Source: Dromiciops gliroides
Taxonomy: Eukaryota; Chordata; Mammalia; Microbiotheria; Microbiotheriidae
Length of the DNA: 64,000 nt
Assembly (NCBI RefSeq): GCF_019393635.1
Contig: NC_057865.1
Location: 303,161,885-303,225,884 of the forward strand
Direction of reading: 5' to 3'
The position numbers and the translations under genes were made by a program. This document shows positions 39,455-51,175 of this stretch, in pieces. Position 1 is the stretch's first letter, and the number at the start of each line of letters is the position of its first letter. Below the pieces are notes generated by a model. It saw only the letters and a list, made by a program, of their open reading frames with translations. It had not been told where the DNA came from and made no database searches.

Positions 39455-40207
39455 CTCTCTCTCTCTCTCTCTCTGTCTTTCTGTCTCTCTGTCTCTCTGT
39501 CTCTCTCTGTCTCTGTCTCTCTTTTAAAGAGCAGTTAGCAAGTTTAATTTGGTGAATGCAGAGAGCATGTAGGCCAAAGAGGACATATGGTGGGGGTTGG
39601 AAGGAAGGATGTTGGTAACCCTGACAATGTACTTAGTTGTTTCAGGGGTGAGAGGATCATTTTCACAGGGAGCAAGTTAGGAGATTCTTTGTGGAAAGGG
39701 GACTTTTGCTGTCAGCCATTCAGCACCATCCGGACTAGTTCTTCATAGTTGATACAACTGTTGCTATTCTCATTCCCTGCCACCAACACTTCCACTTCTT
39801 CCTCGGTCATCTTCTCACCCAGAGTGATGAGGACCTGCCGTATTTCAGCGCCCATGACTGTGCCATTCCCTTCCTTATCAAACATCCGAAGCCCCTCTAC
39901 ATAGTCTTCATATGTGCCCTGGTCCTTATTCTTTGCTACGGTCTGCTGCATTGGCTGGAAGTGTTCAAAATCCAGCACCTTCACATTCATCTCATCACTC
40001 TTGGGATTCCCTAAGACCTTGAGCACCTCAGCATTGGTGGGGTTCTGGCCCAAGGCCCGCATCACGTCCCCACACTGGCTGTATAAGATCTTTCCATCCC
40101 CCGTGCGGTCAAACAGCCAGAAGGCCTCTTTGAACTCAGCAGTCTCATCCTCCGTGAAGTCACACATCTTGGCCGTGCAGCTCAGTCTCTGCTGCCGCTG
40201 CTGCTTT
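39455..40207 (-). mobile_element. Processed MYL6 mRNA insertion (L1-mobilised)
   Basis: The target duplication 'cccaatctct' is at 39445-39454 and 40208-40217; the uninterrupted site is at about 20929-20940. At the left, the poly(A) tail side has become a (CT)-rich run (39451-39523). The insert contains a 3' UTR, one open coding region and a short 5' UTR with CAG/CGG-rich text before the ATG. The insertion postdates the block duplication. Confidence 0.9.
39712..40167 (-). CDS. Intronless MYL6 (myosin essential light chain 17) retrocopy, open frame
   Basis: The 151-codon frame starts [16 protein letters not shown] and ends [13 protein letters not shown], the non-muscle splice form of MYL6 as remembered. 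Full family length and no stop or frameshift. EF-hand-like segments are recognisable ('[18 protein letters not shown]', '[18 protein letters not shown]'). About a dozen residues differ from the human protein as remembered (for example QLF to WLF, MLQTV to MQQTV). The upstream ATG at 40212 lies in the former 5' UTR. The essential light chain binds the myosin neck; whether this copy is expressed cannot be seen, and a recent silent retrocopy is more likely. Confidence 0.85.
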   Translation of the reverse strand: MCDFTEDETAEFKEAFWLFDRTGDGKILYSQCGDVMRALGQNPTNAEVLKVLGNPKSDEMNVKVLDFEHFQPMQQTVAKNKDQGTYEDYVEGLRMFDKEGNGTVMGAEIRQVLITLGEKMTEEEVEVLVAGNENSNSCINYEELVRMVLNG

Positions 40208-40795
40208 CCCAATCTCTTTTCTAGGGCTTTTTCTTATCCTAATTAAAGCTATGGGCAAACATCTGGTCCAGGGTCACTTGGTTCCTAGTATTAATTTTGT
40301 GGGGTTCCTCTTTAACGTTTGATTCCTCCTTTCCACCTTTCCTGAAGAAGGAGGAGGCAAGGACTATGAAAATTCCTATTTATTTCTCATGCCTTCCCCA
40401 TTCCTTATTTTTCTTTTTGTTTGTTTTTTGCAGGGCAATGAGGGTTAAGTGACTTGCCTAGGGTCACACAGCTAGTTAAGTGTCAAGTGTCTGAGGCTGG
40501 CTTTGAACTCAGGTCCTCCTGAATCCAAGGCCGGTGCTTTATCCACCGAGCCACCTAGCTGCCCCTACCATTCCTTATAACACTCTGGAGGTGAAATCAA
40601 TCTCACTGTCTGAATTGATATTTTCTATTAATCCATACCTTGGTATGATATTTTAAAAAATAATCCTAGAAACCCCAGACTCCAAAGCTGGCACTAAGGG
40701 ATATGCCTCTACCCAGCCTGTAAGATGATCTTCTATGACTAATCAACATCTTAACCATCCGACTGCCAGCATGTCACTGAAGTATTTTTGAATAT

Positions 40796-41285
40796 TTCTT
40801 TAAGGACTTAAAGAAAAGCTGATTTTTAGAGAAGCCTCCAAACACCTAATGATCCTGGAGGGGAAACTGAGATCTTGGGACCTCCAGGGTCTAGGGTAAG
40901 GTTGTTTAAACCACGTTAGGCTTAGAGTTCATGCCCCAATAGTGATTATTTGGAAAAACGAGGCTGAGGTGGGTGAAGAGGGTCCAAGCAGTAAAATTGA
41001 CTGGGCCTTCACTGGCTTTATAATCCAAGAATATTTAGTGCTAAATAAGAATATTTGTTCCTTTAAGAGGGCTAAAGAGGCTGTTGAGACATCAGTAACA
41101 AGGTCCAAGTAGTAAAACCAGGCTTTCAGTGGTTTTAGAATCAAGGCAGCTCCAGGGCTTGATCAGAGAAACTGAGGCTCAGGGATTGGAAAGGACCTGT
41201 GGGAGTTCAGGAAACAGGTCCAAAGGTTAATCTAAGAAGGCTTTCTTCATGATTCTTGAAATTCAAGCATTTAAAAAAATGAAGT
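40796..41285 (+). repeat. Tandem-repeat monomers before L1 copy 8
   Basis: Same monomer order as at 21346-21875, with a small deletion near 41050. Confidence 0.6.
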
Positions 41286-41296
41286 AACCAAATATA

Positions 41297-41445
41297 TATA
41301 TATATATTTTAGTGAGGCAATTGGGGTTAAGTGACTTGCCCAGGGTCACACAGCTAGTAAGTGTTAAGTGTCTGAGGCCGGATTTGAACTCAGGTCCTCC
41401 TGACTCCAGGGCCGGTGCTCTATCCACTGCGCCACCTAGCTGCCC
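41297..41445 (-). mobile_element. WSINE1-like SINE
   Basis: Minus-strand full copy flanked by 'ccaaatat', with a short TA run in its tail (41293-41308). Confidence 0.88.
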
Positions 41446-43384
41446 CCCAAATATTTTTTTAAAGCATCTAGAAATTTCCTCTGCCAAGATGGACGAGTGA
41501 GCAAGCAATCCCCAGAAGCTCTCCCAAATTTCCCCTGCAAACAGACAGAAAACTCCCTTTGAATCTCTCCAGGAGCAGAGAAGCAGCCTAGCAGCTGGGC
41601 AGGAAAGGTGTGTGTTACCTGGGAGGGAGGGAAGGGAGGTCCAGGAGCAGGAGCGGCAGCGGTAGCAGGAGCTGCTGCTGCTTCTGGGCTCACAGCAGGG
41701 GGCCTGAGGCAGGGCTTTTAGCCTGGGGCTATTCACCAGCAAAGCTTCATCCACCTGCAAACCAGCAGGTCCCTGGGCAGGTGAGGAGTCTGGGCAGCAG
41801 TGCAGGGACCCTCACCAGGTGCCCCACAACTAGTACAGACCACCATGAAGGCTTTGACCCCACTGCTGACCAGTAGTGAAGCCATGCTCAAAACTGGTCA
41901 ACAGCAACTTCCCACCCCTGCAACCTCCCAGCCCAGAGATCCCTAACCCTAACCCAGAGACGGCTTCCAGGGTAAACCAGCAGCAGGGCATTCCACAGCA
42001 TATTGGAACCAAATTACTCTTATAGGGACTTCTCACAGAAAGATCCTGCTAGCAGAGCAATACAGCAGCAGGGGCCCAGCCCTGGGGCGGAACAACAAGA
42101 TCACTCCTCCAGGGCCAGCCACCACAAAGACTTTGTTAACTTTAGCAACCTAGAAAAAGCAAGCTGCTAAGCCCTGAAGCCCAGTGAAAAGCACCTGTAA
42201 GACCCAGAGCGACAGCACAAAAACCTGAGACAGTTTAGGAATAGCGCACAACTTGAATAAAAGCATCAAGGCACAAAAATGAGCAGAAAAAAGCTTGATT
42301 ATTGACAATTACTAGGGTGATAGGGAAAATCAAGACAAACATAGAGGAGGTCAATAGTAAAAAAAAAAAAATGCTAGGGCAGCTAGATGGCACAGTGGAT
42401 AGAGCACCAGCCCTGTAGTCAGGAGTACCTGAGTTCAAATCCGGCCTCAGACACTTAACACTTATTAGCTGTGTGACCCTGGGCAAGTCACTTAACCCCA
42501 ATTGCCTCACTAAAAAAATAATGCTAAAGGTGATGCTTCAAAGAAAAATGTAAATTGGTCTCAATACCAAAACAAATTCCTGGAAGAGTTTAAACAGGAT
42601 TTTAAAAATTGACAGAGCAGCAGAAGAAAAATTGGGGGTAGAAATAAAAGTAATGCAGGAGAAACATGAAAGAGAAATACAAACATTTACTGAGGAAAAT
42701 AATTCCCTTAAAATAGATTTAGCCAAATGGTTATAAAACTGTGCCTACCCTTTGTTCCAGCAATACCACCACTAGGTCTATATCCCAAAGACATCAGCCA
42801 AAAGAGAGAAAAGATCTATTTGTAGAAAAATATTTCTAGCAGCTCTTTTTGTGTTGGATAAGAATTGGAGATCAAAGGAATGCCCATCCACTGGGGAATG
42901 GCTAAACAAAGTGTGGCATATGATGGGTATGAAATACTATTGTGCTACAAGAAATGACAAGCAGGATGACTTCAGAAAGGCCTGGCAAGACATGTACGAA
43001 ATGATGTCTAGTGAAGTGAGCAGAACCAGGGGAACATCGTGCACAGAGACAGCAATAGGGTTTGAGGCAGAACTGTGAATGACTTCACTATTCTCAACAA
43101 TACAATGATCCAAGACAATCCCATAGGTCTGTGGATGAAACATAGTATCCACCTGATATCGATGGAACACAGACTGAGGCATGCTATTTGTCACTTTAAT
43201 TTTTCCCTTTTAATCATGTTTGCTTGTACAAAGTGACAAATATGGTCATGTTTTACATAATCATCCGTAACCCAATTCCCATTGCTTGTCACCTCTGGGA
43301 GGTGTGAGGGGCGGGAGGGAAAGAAGGATAACATTTGGAACCCAATACTGTACAATAAAATGTTTATTCCCCCCCAAAAGTCTA
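41446..43384 (+). mobile_element. Internally deleted L1 (copy 8), with 3' end
   Basis: The 5' UTR ('tctgccaagatggacgagtg') is followed by the ORF1 start (about 42260-42725, SINE inside), the deletion junction near 42730, ORF2 C-terminal coding (42851-43078: 'NWRSKECPSTGEWLNKVWHM') and an A-rich tail near 43365. The 5' UTR contains 'ccctaaccctaaccc' at 41941-41955, absent from copy 4. Confidence 0.8.
42374..42513 (+). mobile_element. WSINE1-like SINE
   Basis: Plus-strand copy flanked by 'aatgcta' on both sides, inserted in L1 ORF1. Confidence 0.9.
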
Positions 43385-44480
43385 AGACTAAATTTAAGGC
43401 CTGCAGTGTACTTAGTATCCAAACCCTTTAAAACTAAATGAGGTGGGGGGGGGGGCGGGACAGCTAGGTGGCACAGTGGATGAAGCACCGGTCCTGGATT
43501 CAAGAGTACCTGAGTTCAAATCCAGACTCAGACACTTGATACTTGCTAGCTGTGTGACCCTGGGCAAGTCACTTAACCCCTATTGCCCCGCAAAAAACCC
43601 CCAAAACAACTAAATGAGGGGTGGGGGCAGCCAGGTGGCACAGTGGATAAAGCACCAGCCCTGGATTCAGGAAGACCTGAGTTCAAATCCTGTCTCAGAC
43701 ACTTGACACTTACTAGCAGTGTGACCCTGGGCAAGTCACTTAACCCTCCTTGCCCCACAAAAAACCCCAAAACCCAAAAAATGAAATGAGGGACAGCTAG
43801 GTGGGGGAGTGGATAAAAGCACCAGCCTTGGATTCAGGGAGACCTGAATTCAAATCCAGCTTCAGACACTTGACACTTACTAGCTGTGCTACCCTGGGCA
43901 AGCCACTTAACCCTCATTGGCCCACAAAGAGCCCAACAAAACAACTAAATGAAAAAAAAATGTTTTAAAATATCTAAAACCATAATGGGAACTAGAGGGG
44001 GAAAACTGACTCCTAAGTAGCAAAATGGAGTGGTATGAGTAGTGAGATCTATGTGACAACAGTAACAATGCCCAAGCAGAAAATCTGAGGGGGCCTTTAG
44101 TGGCTTTAGAATCTAATCAGCTCCAGTGCTTATTTAGGGAAACTGAGGCTTAGGCATTTGAAGCAAGCTGTGTGAATTTGGTAATCATTTCTTAGACTGA
44201 ATCTTAGAAATTCTGCAGGGTTCTGAGAATGCAAATATTTTCCAAAACAAATAAAAGTAAATATTTTTTAAAAGGAGCCAAACACCTAATGTAACTGGAC
44301 AGTCACTGGAAATCTTGGGTCTGCAAGGGTCTAGTATAAAGTGATCTCCAGAGTGGCTGGCTTAGAGGACATGCCCTACTAGTGAATATTGGGGAAGAGA
44401 ATTCTTAGGCTGATGAAGAAACTGATATGAAATCACCAATAGGATCATAAAAAGCCTCCAAGATATTCATTTAAAAAGTG
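43385..44480 (+). repeat. Tandem-repeat monomers with three SINEs
   Basis: Monomer text flanks and follows three plus-strand SINEs (about 43460-43604, 43624-43778, 43791-43940), separated by 'aactaaatga' repeats, which suggests successive insertions at one short target. Two fairly complete monomers follow (43970-44470), ending in (GT)n. Confidence 0.65.
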
Positions 44481-44559
44481 TGTGTGTGTGTGTGTGTGCG
44501 CGCGAACGCTAGGAGAAGAGACTTCTTTTGTCACCAAGACTGTTGTGGCCAAAAAACAT

Positions 44560-45229
44560 CTTGCAAAACCTGCCCCCCCCAGCCCCTTTTCTTTCCCCCA
44601 GGAGGCCGGAACTCAGACACAAGCTCCTCTGACCAACATTTCCTCCTTGGCTCCATGGAGGAAAGAGGCTAGAAGGGACCCTAGGACTCAAGAGGAGGGG
44701 GCAGGGCCTGGGAGAGCTCTGAGAACAGAGAGGGACTAGTGCCAGCCCTGAGGGGTGTGAGCAGCAGTGTCCATCCCGCCCCCACCCCAAGCAGGCGGGA
44801 CTGAGACTTCTGGGAAATTGTAAGACCAGAGTCTCTCAGGTGTACACCTCTCTCTTTGAATAAAAGTTTGACCTACACACTGGCACACAGTGTTCGCCCT
44901 CAGCCTCCTGCGTATAGCACTAAGTGAATGGATATTTAATTTATGTAATAATGAAATGGGGGCAGGGGTAAGGGGGTGGCAATCATGCTTTAGTGCGGCT
45001 TGAGAACAAGCTGAGAAAAGTGAGGAGGGGTAGAGAGGCACAATTCCTCAGAGGTCTCTGGGATGGTGAAGGGAGGGGTGTGGAAGGGGCAAAGGCAGGG
45101 AGCTTCCTCCCCCTCCCCTGGGAACTTGGGGCTGTGTGAACCCGGGGTGGGTGGGAGCATTTGAGATCCCCTCATTTAGGGTTTTGGGGAAGAGACCAGC
45201 TCCTTTCTGTGCCACCTTGGGGCTAGACC
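44560..45229 (+). promoter_or_regulatory. Upstream region of the exon-1 gene
   Basis: Non-repetitive in style and duplicated at 12690-13345 (whole) and at 4099, 23257 and 29491 (part). Contains 'aatgaatggatatttaattt'-like AT-rich and G-rich segments. No TATA box or CpG island can be assigned with confidence. Called regulatory only because it directly precedes an exon with a good start context. Confidence 0.35.
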
Positions 45230-45355
45230 ATGGACACCCCAAAGCGAGGTGCCCCTCTGGGTTTCCTTCTGCTCTGGAGCTGGGCGGGTCTCCTGGCAGC
45301 ACCTACAGGACCACATTACCAGGATGTGAAATGCAGTTCCTTCCTCATACAATGG
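45230..45355 (+). CDS. First coding exon of an unrecognised secreted or membrane protein
   Basis: ATG in strong context (GACCATGG) opens 42 codons. A hydrophobic run 'LGFLLLWSWAGLLAAPTG' is a good signal peptide with cleavage probably after 'LLAA' or 'APTG'. The exon then reads 'HYQDVKCSSFLIQW' and meets a strong splice donor (TGG|GTAAGT) at 45356, phase 0. The pattern of a Cys shortly after the signal and a Trp five residues on vaguely recalls ZP-N-type proteins, but this is too little to assign. The broken copy at 13346 has a stop at codon 6. Downstream exons were not established. Confidence 0.5.
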
Positions 45356-46760
45356 GTAAGTCCTGCTCCTTTGGTCTTTGGAACATTTTGGACAGGACAG
45401 ACAGGTCCCCTGTGGCGATCCTATTTCCTGTGTCACCATTAACCGTTTTATTAAACGGTTTTATTAACCGTTTTATTAAACGATCGTTTGGCCGTGTCTC
45501 TTGGTCCAAAGACCGCTTATGGCGCTGGGGTCACAGTACATATGCCCTTCGAAGAGGAGGTGTTCACGAGAGCTGGCAACACTAAACACTAAATGAAGGC
45601 TTTGGGATCATCTGGGGTAATAGGTAGCTCAAAACTTGGTCAAAGAGACATCCGTTTCCGTATCATCTGCCTTGATAATAAGCAGAATCAGCCTTTCCCC
45701 AAGAGTGTCAGAGCAAACACAATCAGCAGGATTATACCCATTAGCCCAAACTTATCATGTCTTTTACTGCCTGATCTTGTCCTGGAGAAATCTCTCTTAA
45801 AGATTTCCAATACTGGTTTGTTTCCGGATAAGGAAGTAGAAGAGAGGAAAAATGTTTGTCCTCACACATTAATTAGTTATTAAAGAGTGAAATGTAATAT
45901 CTCACATCTGCTAAAACTTCTTTATTAGAAGGGGAGGGGCGATCACATGACCACAGCAAGATGCAATTTTATCACAGCCTTGAGGGATTCAGGAGTCTAG
46001 CCTGCCTGCCCCTAGGACCTCCCCCTCCCCCTCCCCCCTTGGACCCAGGCACCAAAGCCCCTGTTGCCCTGCTCCCCTGCCCCCAGGCCCCTTCGTGGCA
46101 GCCCCATCCCAGAGCCCTTCCCATCCTCAGCCTTCCCTTGCTCCCCTCCCTCTTAGATCAAGCAGTCTCTGATCCAGATTCTGTGTCTGTGGGAGCCAGG
46201 GAGAGGAGATGCAGGGAAGTCAGAGTACCAGTTGGAGAGAGAGCTATGCCTCAGGAAGGTCTCATCCCATGTGGGAGCCCAAGCCCCTTCTGCTCCTTAG
46301 GAGGATGGGAGAATGGAGGGGGGCAGAAGAGAAGGAGGAAGAGAGGTTGGAACCATCTTCATTTCTAAGACTGCCCCGAATTACTTCCTCCTTGACAAAC
46401 CCAATTTCCTCACAGCTGACAGATTCTATTCCTATTCTCCATTCCAGGGCCAATCAATTTCCTGGAGTGGCCAGACTTTGTCAATTCCAGCTTCTGGTTA
46501 TTGGAAATCCTCCTGCCTACAGGGAAGGAGAAAAGAACTCATCCCCTCCGACATCCTTCTGCCTGCCCTCCTCAGCTTTGAGAAGACCAGAGAGCCAGAG
46601 AGAATGGCCCCTGGGAGCTACAGAACCCCAGGGCAGGGGCATGCACCTCAGCCACAAACTTGACCAAGATCATCATTTGAGGCCGTCTCCGTAGACCCAG
46701 AGGATTGTCTATGAAGCTGGCAATAAAGGTTAGTAAGGACTAACGGATCATGTCTTTACA
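45356..46760 (+). other. Possible remainder of the exon-1 gene; no exon proven
   Basis: Single-copy sequence without WSINE1-like SINEs. A pyrimidine-rich tract ending 'ccctccctcttag' (46156) could be an acceptor, but reading on in phase 0 gives an unfamiliar 48-codon peptide. AATAAA at 46722-46727 could end a transcript. The open frames at 45961-46368, 46209-46694 and 46313-46663 overlap and none is recognisable. An inverted tandem repeat lies at 45438-45490. Either a lineage-specific gene or a decayed one is possible. Confidence 0.3.
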
Positions 46761-46844
46761 AAAGTAGGCATGGAATTGGATACAGTAATAACAACACTGT
46801 CCTGCTCTCATCCTCTGTCCTCCGTCCTCTGTCTCTCACTTTGG

Positions 46845-47035
46845 GGTTTTCTTTGCAATGATACCGAAATGGTTTGGCATTTCCTTCTCCAGCCCATTTT
46901 ACAGATAAGGAAACTGAGTCAAATAGGGTTAAGTGACTTGCCTAGGGTCACACAGCTAGTAATAGTCTAAGGCAAGATTTGAACTCGGGTCTAAGCCCAG
47001 CACTGTCTCCACCATGGCACTACCATATCACCTCC
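46845..47035 (-). mobile_element. MAR1-like CORE-SINE
   Basis: Minus-strand copy ('ggcatttccttctccagccc', 'ggaaactgagtcaaataggg', 'tagtctaaggcaag'). Duplication block Q starts inside it at about 46936. Confidence 0.7.
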
Positions 47036-49412
47036 TCCAATTTTGTATACGACCAAGTGGGGCCCTCAAGGGGGAAAATGCTACAGAAATGGTGCCTGTT
47101 TTCAAAAGAGGAGCTCCAAGTGTTCAAATACCTTTAGACCTGCAGTTTGTAGGAAAACAGTATCTTCTTTATCCATCTATTAGTGAATTAGTATTTGTTT
47201 AAGGTGCAGTACTTCCCTTGTTGGAGAGGATAAAGAAAAAGGCCTTCCTGGAAAGGCTGAGAGTTTTCTTTTCCCATAAGGGGAAGGGAACTACCGAAGG
47301 AGACATTAGGTTCAAAGGCCAAGAATTTTAACACAGACAAAATGGAATGATCTTTGTCTTCCCCACAATCCCCTGATGATAATCATTACTATAGCCTTGT
47401 GAGGTAGGTGCACTTTTTATCTTTACTTCACAGTTCAGTGTCACCTAGCTAGTAAAGTGTCTGAGGTAGGATTTGAGCTCAGATCTTTATGATCTTCTAC
47501 TATTTCTCCCACAACCTCTCCAACATGGACTTTTGCAGGGTTGTTTTTTTTTTGTTTTGTTTTTTTTTTTTGCCATTTTTGACAATTTGCAGAGTATGAG
47601 ATGAAACTTAAGTGTTTTATTCGTCATTTGGAGAATTTTTACAAAACTGATCAGAGAAACTTCATGCCAAGGTTCCCTGCCCCCCCACCCCCCTTGAGTC
47701 GCTTGCTTTCTTATCCTGACTGAATTTATGTTGTCTGGGCAGTACTTTTTCATTTTCATGTAATCTAAGTTTTAAATTTTATTTTTGTAATTGTCTTTTT
47801 TTTAATATATGAGGTATTTTATTTTTTCCGTTACATGTAAAGATAGTTCTCAACTTTTGTTTATACATGCTTTACAATTTCAGATTTTTCTCCCTCCCTC
47901 CCCTCCCTCCCCTCCCTCCCCCCCTCCCCTAGACAGCAGGTAATCTGATATAGGTTATATCTATATATCTCTATACATATACATATAGATATAGATATAT
48001 ATATACACACACACACATATATATACACATAATAACATTAATCCTATTTCTGCATTAATCCTGTTACAAGAGAAAGAATCAGAGCAGTGATGCAAAACCT
48101 CAAAATAGAAAAAAAAACCAACAGCACCCAAAACAAAAGAAATAATATGGTTCAATCAGCATCTATACTCCACAGTTCTTTCTATCTTTTTTTTTTCTTG
48201 GATTTGGAGATCCTCTTCTATCATGAGTTCCCTGGAACTCTTCTGTACCATTGCATTGGTGAGAAGAATATAGTCCGTCACAGTAGGTCAACACTCAATG
48301 TTGATGATACTGTGTACAATGTTCTTCTGGTTCTGCTCATCTCACTCATCATCAGCTCACGTAAGACCCTCCAGGTTTCTCTGAACTCTTCCTGCTCATC
48401 ATTTCTTACAGCACAATAGTATTCCATTGTATTCATATACCACAACTTGTCCAGCCATTCCCCAATGGATGGGCACCCCCTCAACTTCCAATTCCTTGCT
48501 ACCATGTAAAGAGCAGCTATAAATATTTTTGTACATGTGGGTCCCTTTCCCCCTTCCATGATTTCTTTGGGCAAAAGACCCAAAAGTGGGATTGCTGGGT
48601 CAAAGGGTATGCACAGGTTTATCGCCCTTTGGGCATAATTCCAAATTGCTCTCCAGAATGGTTGGATCAGCTCACAGCTCCACCAACAATTCATTAGTGT
48701 TCCAATTTTCCCACAGCCTCTCCAACATTTATTATCTTCCTTTTTTGTCATTTTAGCCAATCTGATAGGTGTCAGGTGGTACCTCAGAGTTGTTTTAATT
48801 TGCATCTCTCTAATCATTAGAGATTTAGAGCATTTTTTCATATGGGAATAGATAGCTTAGGTTTCTTCATCAGAAAACTGCCTGTTCATATCCTTTGACC
48901 ATTTCTCAATTGGGGAATGACTGGGATTCTTATAAACTTGATTTAATTCCCTATATATTTTAGAGATGAGGCCTTTATCACAAGCACTGGCCTCAAAAAT
49001 TGTTTCCCAGCTTTCTGCCTCCCTTCCAATTTTGGATGCATTGCTTCTGTTTGTACAATGTAATTGTCTTTTCTTAGACACTTACTAGCTGTTATTTAAC
49101 CCTGGGCAAGTCCCTTCACCCTGTTTGCCTCAGTTTCTCATCTGTACAATGATCTGGAGAAGGAAATGGTGAACCCCTCCAGTGTCTTTGCCAAGAAAAC
49201 CCTAAATGGGGTCATGTGCCCTGTGGAGTCAGACCCAAGGGAAACGACTCAGCAGCAACTTGTCTGGCTAAGAGCACATTTCCCAACCCTTGGCCATGAG
49301 AGATACATGATCTGTTTGTCTTTTCATTTTTTCATGGTGAGGTCTTAAATATTAAGGTCTGGTATACTTTTTTGCCTCCTTTCTTGCAGGGCAATGAGGG
49401 TTAAGTGACTTG
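46936..49412. repeat. Segmental duplication block Q, copy 2
   Basis: Matches 35461-36665 almost base for base outside the L1 at 47800-49058, including a MAR1-like SINE (about 49072-49262). Few differences by eye suggest a recent duplication. It marks the right limit of the duplicated mosaic. Confidence 0.75.
47800..49058 (-). mobile_element. Young 5'-truncated L1 (1.26 kb)
   Basis: Minus-strand ORF2 C-terminal coding ('[20 protein letters not shown]' within 48278-48841), 3' UTR and poly(T). The target duplication 'tgtaattgtctttt' is at 47786-47799 and 49059-49072; the empty site is at about 36300. It shares the 5' truncation point with 26505-27760. Confidence 0.92.
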
Positions 49413-50864
49413 CTCAGGTCGCAAACTTATATTTATTGAACATTTTCTATGTAGAGAGAACTGTGATAGATGTTAGGAGCTCTAAGTATGGAGAATAAAG
49501 CCTAGTACCTATATGTCGGAGAGTTTATACTGTAACTGGGGGCAGTAGAGGAGGGTAAGGCAATATCAAATGAATGCATAATTTCCATATACCAGGAAAT
49601 ATGAAATACATGTCATTGTGTTTGGTACAAAAATTGTTTTGAAAGTTTGTAAGCTGAATAGATCAGTTCCATCTCAAGTGACAATAATGTGGGTAGGATT
49701 TTGATAGACAGACGGGTAGTGGGAAGAATGGGTATGTAAACCGAAATGACAAAGGGGACATCATTTAGCCATTTTAGCATCTCAGTCTAATATGGTCCTC
49801 AAGCAATTTCCTTTTCAATGGAGGAAAGGGTCTTTTTGTTTTGATACTGGTCATAGAAGTAGTATGGTGGTGGACAGTGGATGGAGTACTTGATTTTGAA
49901 TGAGAAAAACCTGGATTCGAATCCTGCCTCTGATATTTAATAGCAACATCACACTGAAGGTACTACCTAACCTTGATGAACCTCATGCCAAGAATTGAAC
50001 CCTGGTACCTCGTGACTGTAGCTCCAAACAATCTGTTTCCTCTCAGAAATTTCTTCATCGTTCAGCCTTTTGAGTCTTCCCTCTGCACATCCTAACCTTT
50101 AAGATCTATTGTCAGGCCAAAAGAAAGGGAGAACTAGGAGTTCTTATGTATTCATTTTTAGAGTGTGAGATTAAAGAATGCTTGAGTTATCAGGGAATTG
50201 TAAGGGGTTAACAAAGTATATGATATACAGAAGCTTTCTGAATTTCTCCTCATTTTAATACATCTTCTCCCAAGTTTTCAAATTTATTTTTATAAAATGT
50301 AGACTTGACCATCCCCAAGTGGCTTCTTATGAGCTCCAACATCAAATAGATAGTTCTCTGTTTGGCTTTTAAAGCTTGTAATAGCCTAGGCCCTTCCTGT
50401 CTAAAGTTGAAGTTTTTCTTACACTTTATTCCTTTCCACATACTCTATGATCCTGTTATGCCAATCTACTCCACGTTTCTCTCATATGACACCACATCTG
50501 GCTGATAGGAGCTATAATACCCTCCCTCCACTTTCCCTACAGACCAGTGGCTTTTCCTCTGGGATCACCGGACATTGACTCTACCTGTTTATTTACATGT
50601 CGCCTCTCCCATTATAATATGGGAACTATTGGGGTTTCGGTCTTTCATCCTATTCCCTGGTCTTAGAAAAGTTTTTGATACATAGTAAGTGATTAATAAA
50701 CGCTCTTTGACTTGGCCTCATGTCAGGGGATGAAATGGTTGAGAAATCAGTCAGTCAACAAGTATACATTAAATGCTTGCTCATTTCCAGTCTCTGTGCA
50801 AAGTACTAGAGATTCAAGAAAAAGCAAAACATCAAGAAAAAGCTTCTATTCTAGTGAAAGAGTT
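49413..50864 (+). other. Intergenic; MIR-like and L2-like relics
   Basis: No gene. A MIR-like SINE relic is at about 49860-49975 ('gaaaaacctggattcgaatc'). About 50240-50710 resembles the 3' end of an old L2-type LINE ('cttttaaagcttgtaatagc', 'agtaagtgattaataaacgc'). The 49430-49850 part is unassigned. Confidence 0.45.
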
Positions 50865-51175
50865 ATAGTGGGACAATGGATAGAGTGCCAAGTCTTAGAG
50901 TCAGGAAACTCTGAGTTCAAATTTGCCCTCAGACACTTATTAGACTAGTAGGACACTTACTAGGCTAGTTACTTACTAGACATTAGTGTGACCCTGGGCA
51001 AGCCATTTAATATTTGTTTGCCTCAATTTCCTCATCTATAAAATGAGGATAAGAATAGTACCTACCTCTCAGGATTGTTGTTAGGTTCAAATGAGATAAT
51101 AATTGTAAAGCGATTAGCACAATGCCTGGCATGTAGTAATTGCTATATAAATGTTAGCTATTATTATTATGAGAC
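50865..51175 (+). mobile_element. Full-length CORE-SINE (Mon1/MIR type)
   Basis: A tRNA-like head ('gggacaatggatagagtgcc') is followed by the CORE ('cctgggcaagccatttaata', 'cctcatctataaaatgagga') and a 3' end 'tgttagctattattatt'. The head contains a small duplication ('acacttattagactagtagg'). Confidence 0.7.

Larger units (their letters stand above)
39323..40795 (-). mobile_element. ERV remnant: LTR edge plus pol (integrase) fragment (fossil), interrupted
   Basis: Same structure as 20796-21345, with the LTR edge at the same L1 position. The MYL6 retrocopy (39455-40207) and a minus-strand SINE (about 40409-40566, flanked by 'cattcctta') are inserted. Broken. Confidence 0.75.

Noticed and set aside
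45136-45585. 149-codon plus-strand frame across the exon-1 gene
   Set aside because: It is in a different frame from the signal-peptide exon and runs across its strong splice donor; composition is unremarkable.
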